Shown here piece by piece: positions 23,363 through 24,284 of a DNA stretch of 24,284 bases; position 1 is the stretch's first letter; the number at the start of each line of letters is the position of its first letter. The translations under genes and the position numbers were made by a program. The stretch spans positions 1-24,284 of the forward strand of contig JAHCKU010000004.1 in NCBI GenBank assembly GCA_026125625.1, written 5' to 3'. Under the pieces are notes generated by a model. It had not been told where the DNA came from. It made no database searches and worked only from the letters and a program-made list of their open reading frames with translations. This DNA is from Burkholderiales bacterium. GTDB lineage: Bacteria; Pseudomonadota; Gammaproteobacteria; Burkholderiales; SHXO01.

Positions 23363-24284
23363 ATGCATAGCGAAGAACCGGTCCGCAAGCGAATCACCCC
23401 TCCATCGTTCTCCGACATCGTCGAACAGATCAACCTCGAGCGGCGCGGTGTGCTGAAAGCCGGCATGGGTGCGGCCGCGCTGGCATTCTTCGGCGCGCCG
23501 TTCGCGCTCAAGCCGACCGCGGCAGTCGCAGCGGTCCCGGTGATGCTGGGCTTCAACTCACTGCCCTTTCCACCGTTCCCGGCGGACCCGGCCCTGCGTC
23601 CGGGCAGCATCGGTGACACGGTGCGCGTACCCGAGGGCTATTCGGTCCAGGTGCTGATCGCACACGGCGATCCGATCAAGCCGGGCACCCCGGCATGGTC
23701 CGGTGCAGCCACCGAAACCGCCGCCGACCAGGCCAGGCAGTACGGTGCACATTCGGACGGTATGCACTTCTTTCCCTTTCCCCAACGCGGCGCTGCCGGT
23801 GGTTTGTCGAGCACGCGCGGCATCCTGTGCAACAACAACGAGTACGTGGATCAGGGCATCCTGTTCCCGGACGGCCTGGCGACATGGACTGCGGCGAAGG
23901 TCAAGAAATCGCTCGCCGCGCATGGCGTGTCGATCGTCGAGGTGAGCAAGGGTGCGGACGGCAAGTGGGCGCCCATCGTTGCCTCACCCTACAACCGCCG
24001 CATCACCGGCGAGACGCCCTGTACCATCAGTGGCCCGGCTGCCGGCCATGCGCTGATGAAGACGCCGTCCGATCCAGCCGGCACGAGCGTGCTGGGCACC
24101 CTGAACAACTGTGCCAACGGCTATACGCCCTGGGGCACTTATCTCACCTGTGAGGAGAACTTCAACGGCTACTTCGGCAGTGCTTCGCCGTTCACGCCGA
24201 ATGAGCTGGAAAGCGCAGTCGATCTGAGTGCCGCCAGCGGTTATCGATGGTACGAGCACGAGCCACGCTTCGATCTCAACGCAA
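23363..24284 (+). CDS. PhoX-family alkaline phosphatase (DUF839), partial (C-terminus beyond window)
   Basis: The first 307 residues are seen. The N-terminus has a Tat-type signal after a 25-residue leader: NLERRGVLKAG (twin Arg at 27-28), then a hydrophobic MGAAALAFFGAPFA. The mature part follows PhoX/DUF839 proteins: PGSIGDTVRVPEGYSVQVLIAHGDP, GMHFFPF with later NNNEYVD (the early metal-site region), NCANGYTPWGTYLTCEENFNGYF (the typical W-G-T-x-L-T-C-E-E-N motif), and a final YEHEPRFD. PhoX enzymes are periplasmic, Ca/Fe-dependent phosphomonoesterases, often induced by phosphate lack; I see no pho box upstream. GAGG lies 5 bp before the ATG. The gene looks intact as far as visible. Confidence 0.88.
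   Translation, partial: MHSEEPVRKRITPPSFSDIVEQINLERRGVLKAGMGAAALAFFGAPFALKPTAAVAAVPVMLGFNSLPFPPFPADPALRPGSIGDTVRVPEGYSVQVLIAHGDPIKPGTPAWSGAATETAADQARQYGAHSDGMHFFPFPQRGAAGGLSSTRGILCNNNEYVDQGILFPDGLATWTAAKVKKSLAAHGVSIVEVSKGADGKWAPIVASPYNRRITGETPCTISGPAAGHALMKTPSDPAGTSVLGTLNNCANGYTPWGTYLTCEENFNGYFGSASPFTPNELESAVDLSAASGYRWYEHEPRFDLNA

Overview
This is a high-GC chromosomal window, most likely from a gammaproteobacterium of the Nevskiales/Steroidobacter/Xanthomonadales sort. A high-GC betaproteobacterium cannot be excluded. The placement rests on gene content (RlmJ, a WYL regulator with DUF3293, an aromatic oxygenase/DUF2783/homogentisate-dioxygenase-like set, a DUF937-OmpA fusion, IS481-type insertion sequences) and is an inference, not a classification.

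Layout. 1-930 (minus): rlmJ, cut by the window edge, then a MazG-like nucleotide pyrophosphohydrolase. 1207-3309 (minus): a three-gene unit of WYL regulator, DUF3293 protein and a membrane-anchored protein broken by two single-base shifts. 3468-7493 (plus): a tightly packed aromatic-degradation operon of an unusual metallo-beta-lactamase-fold protein, a class A flavin hydroxylase, a DUF2783 small protein and a homogentisate-dioxygenase-like cupin. Both junctions between the last three are 4-bp ATGA overlaps. 7555-10102 (plus): a secreted phytase-like esterase-domain protein and a DUF937/OmpA membrane protein.

10103-14938 is an accessory, repeat-rich and decayed zone. It holds tandem repeats and hairpins, a type II toxin-antitoxin pair (antitoxin plus PIN toxin), an IS481-family element sitting inside a short RHS-like secreted ORF, an AT-richer secreted protein of unknown function that was probably co-transcribed with that ORF, and fragments of a second IS481-type element, of another transposase and of a LysR regulator. 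14939-17947 (minus) has a CPA2 cation/proton antiporter with a frameshifted MBL-fold gene upstream, joined by a 4-bp overlap. 18066-18641 is a head-to-head scar where the end of one gene meets a decapitated AraC regulator.

18661-21234 (minus) is a two-gene unit of an FAD oxidoreductase and a polysaccharide pyruvyl transferase-like protein. 21527-24284 holds an NlpE/META lipoprotein, a secreted protein with two related beta modules, and the 5' part of a Tat-exported PhoX-family phosphatase.

The strongest observations are these. (i) Computational removal of the IS481 element, allowing for a 2-bp AC duplication, restores an in-frame signal peptide ORF that starts 5 bp after the 299-aa secreted gene. 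(ii) The coupled hydroxylase/DUF2783/dioxygenase operon carries an MBL protein that has lost every ligand of the second metal site. (iii) RlmJ has its catalytic DPPY motif changed to DSSF. (iv) Several genes carry single-base shifts, which point either to real decay or to residual assembly errors.
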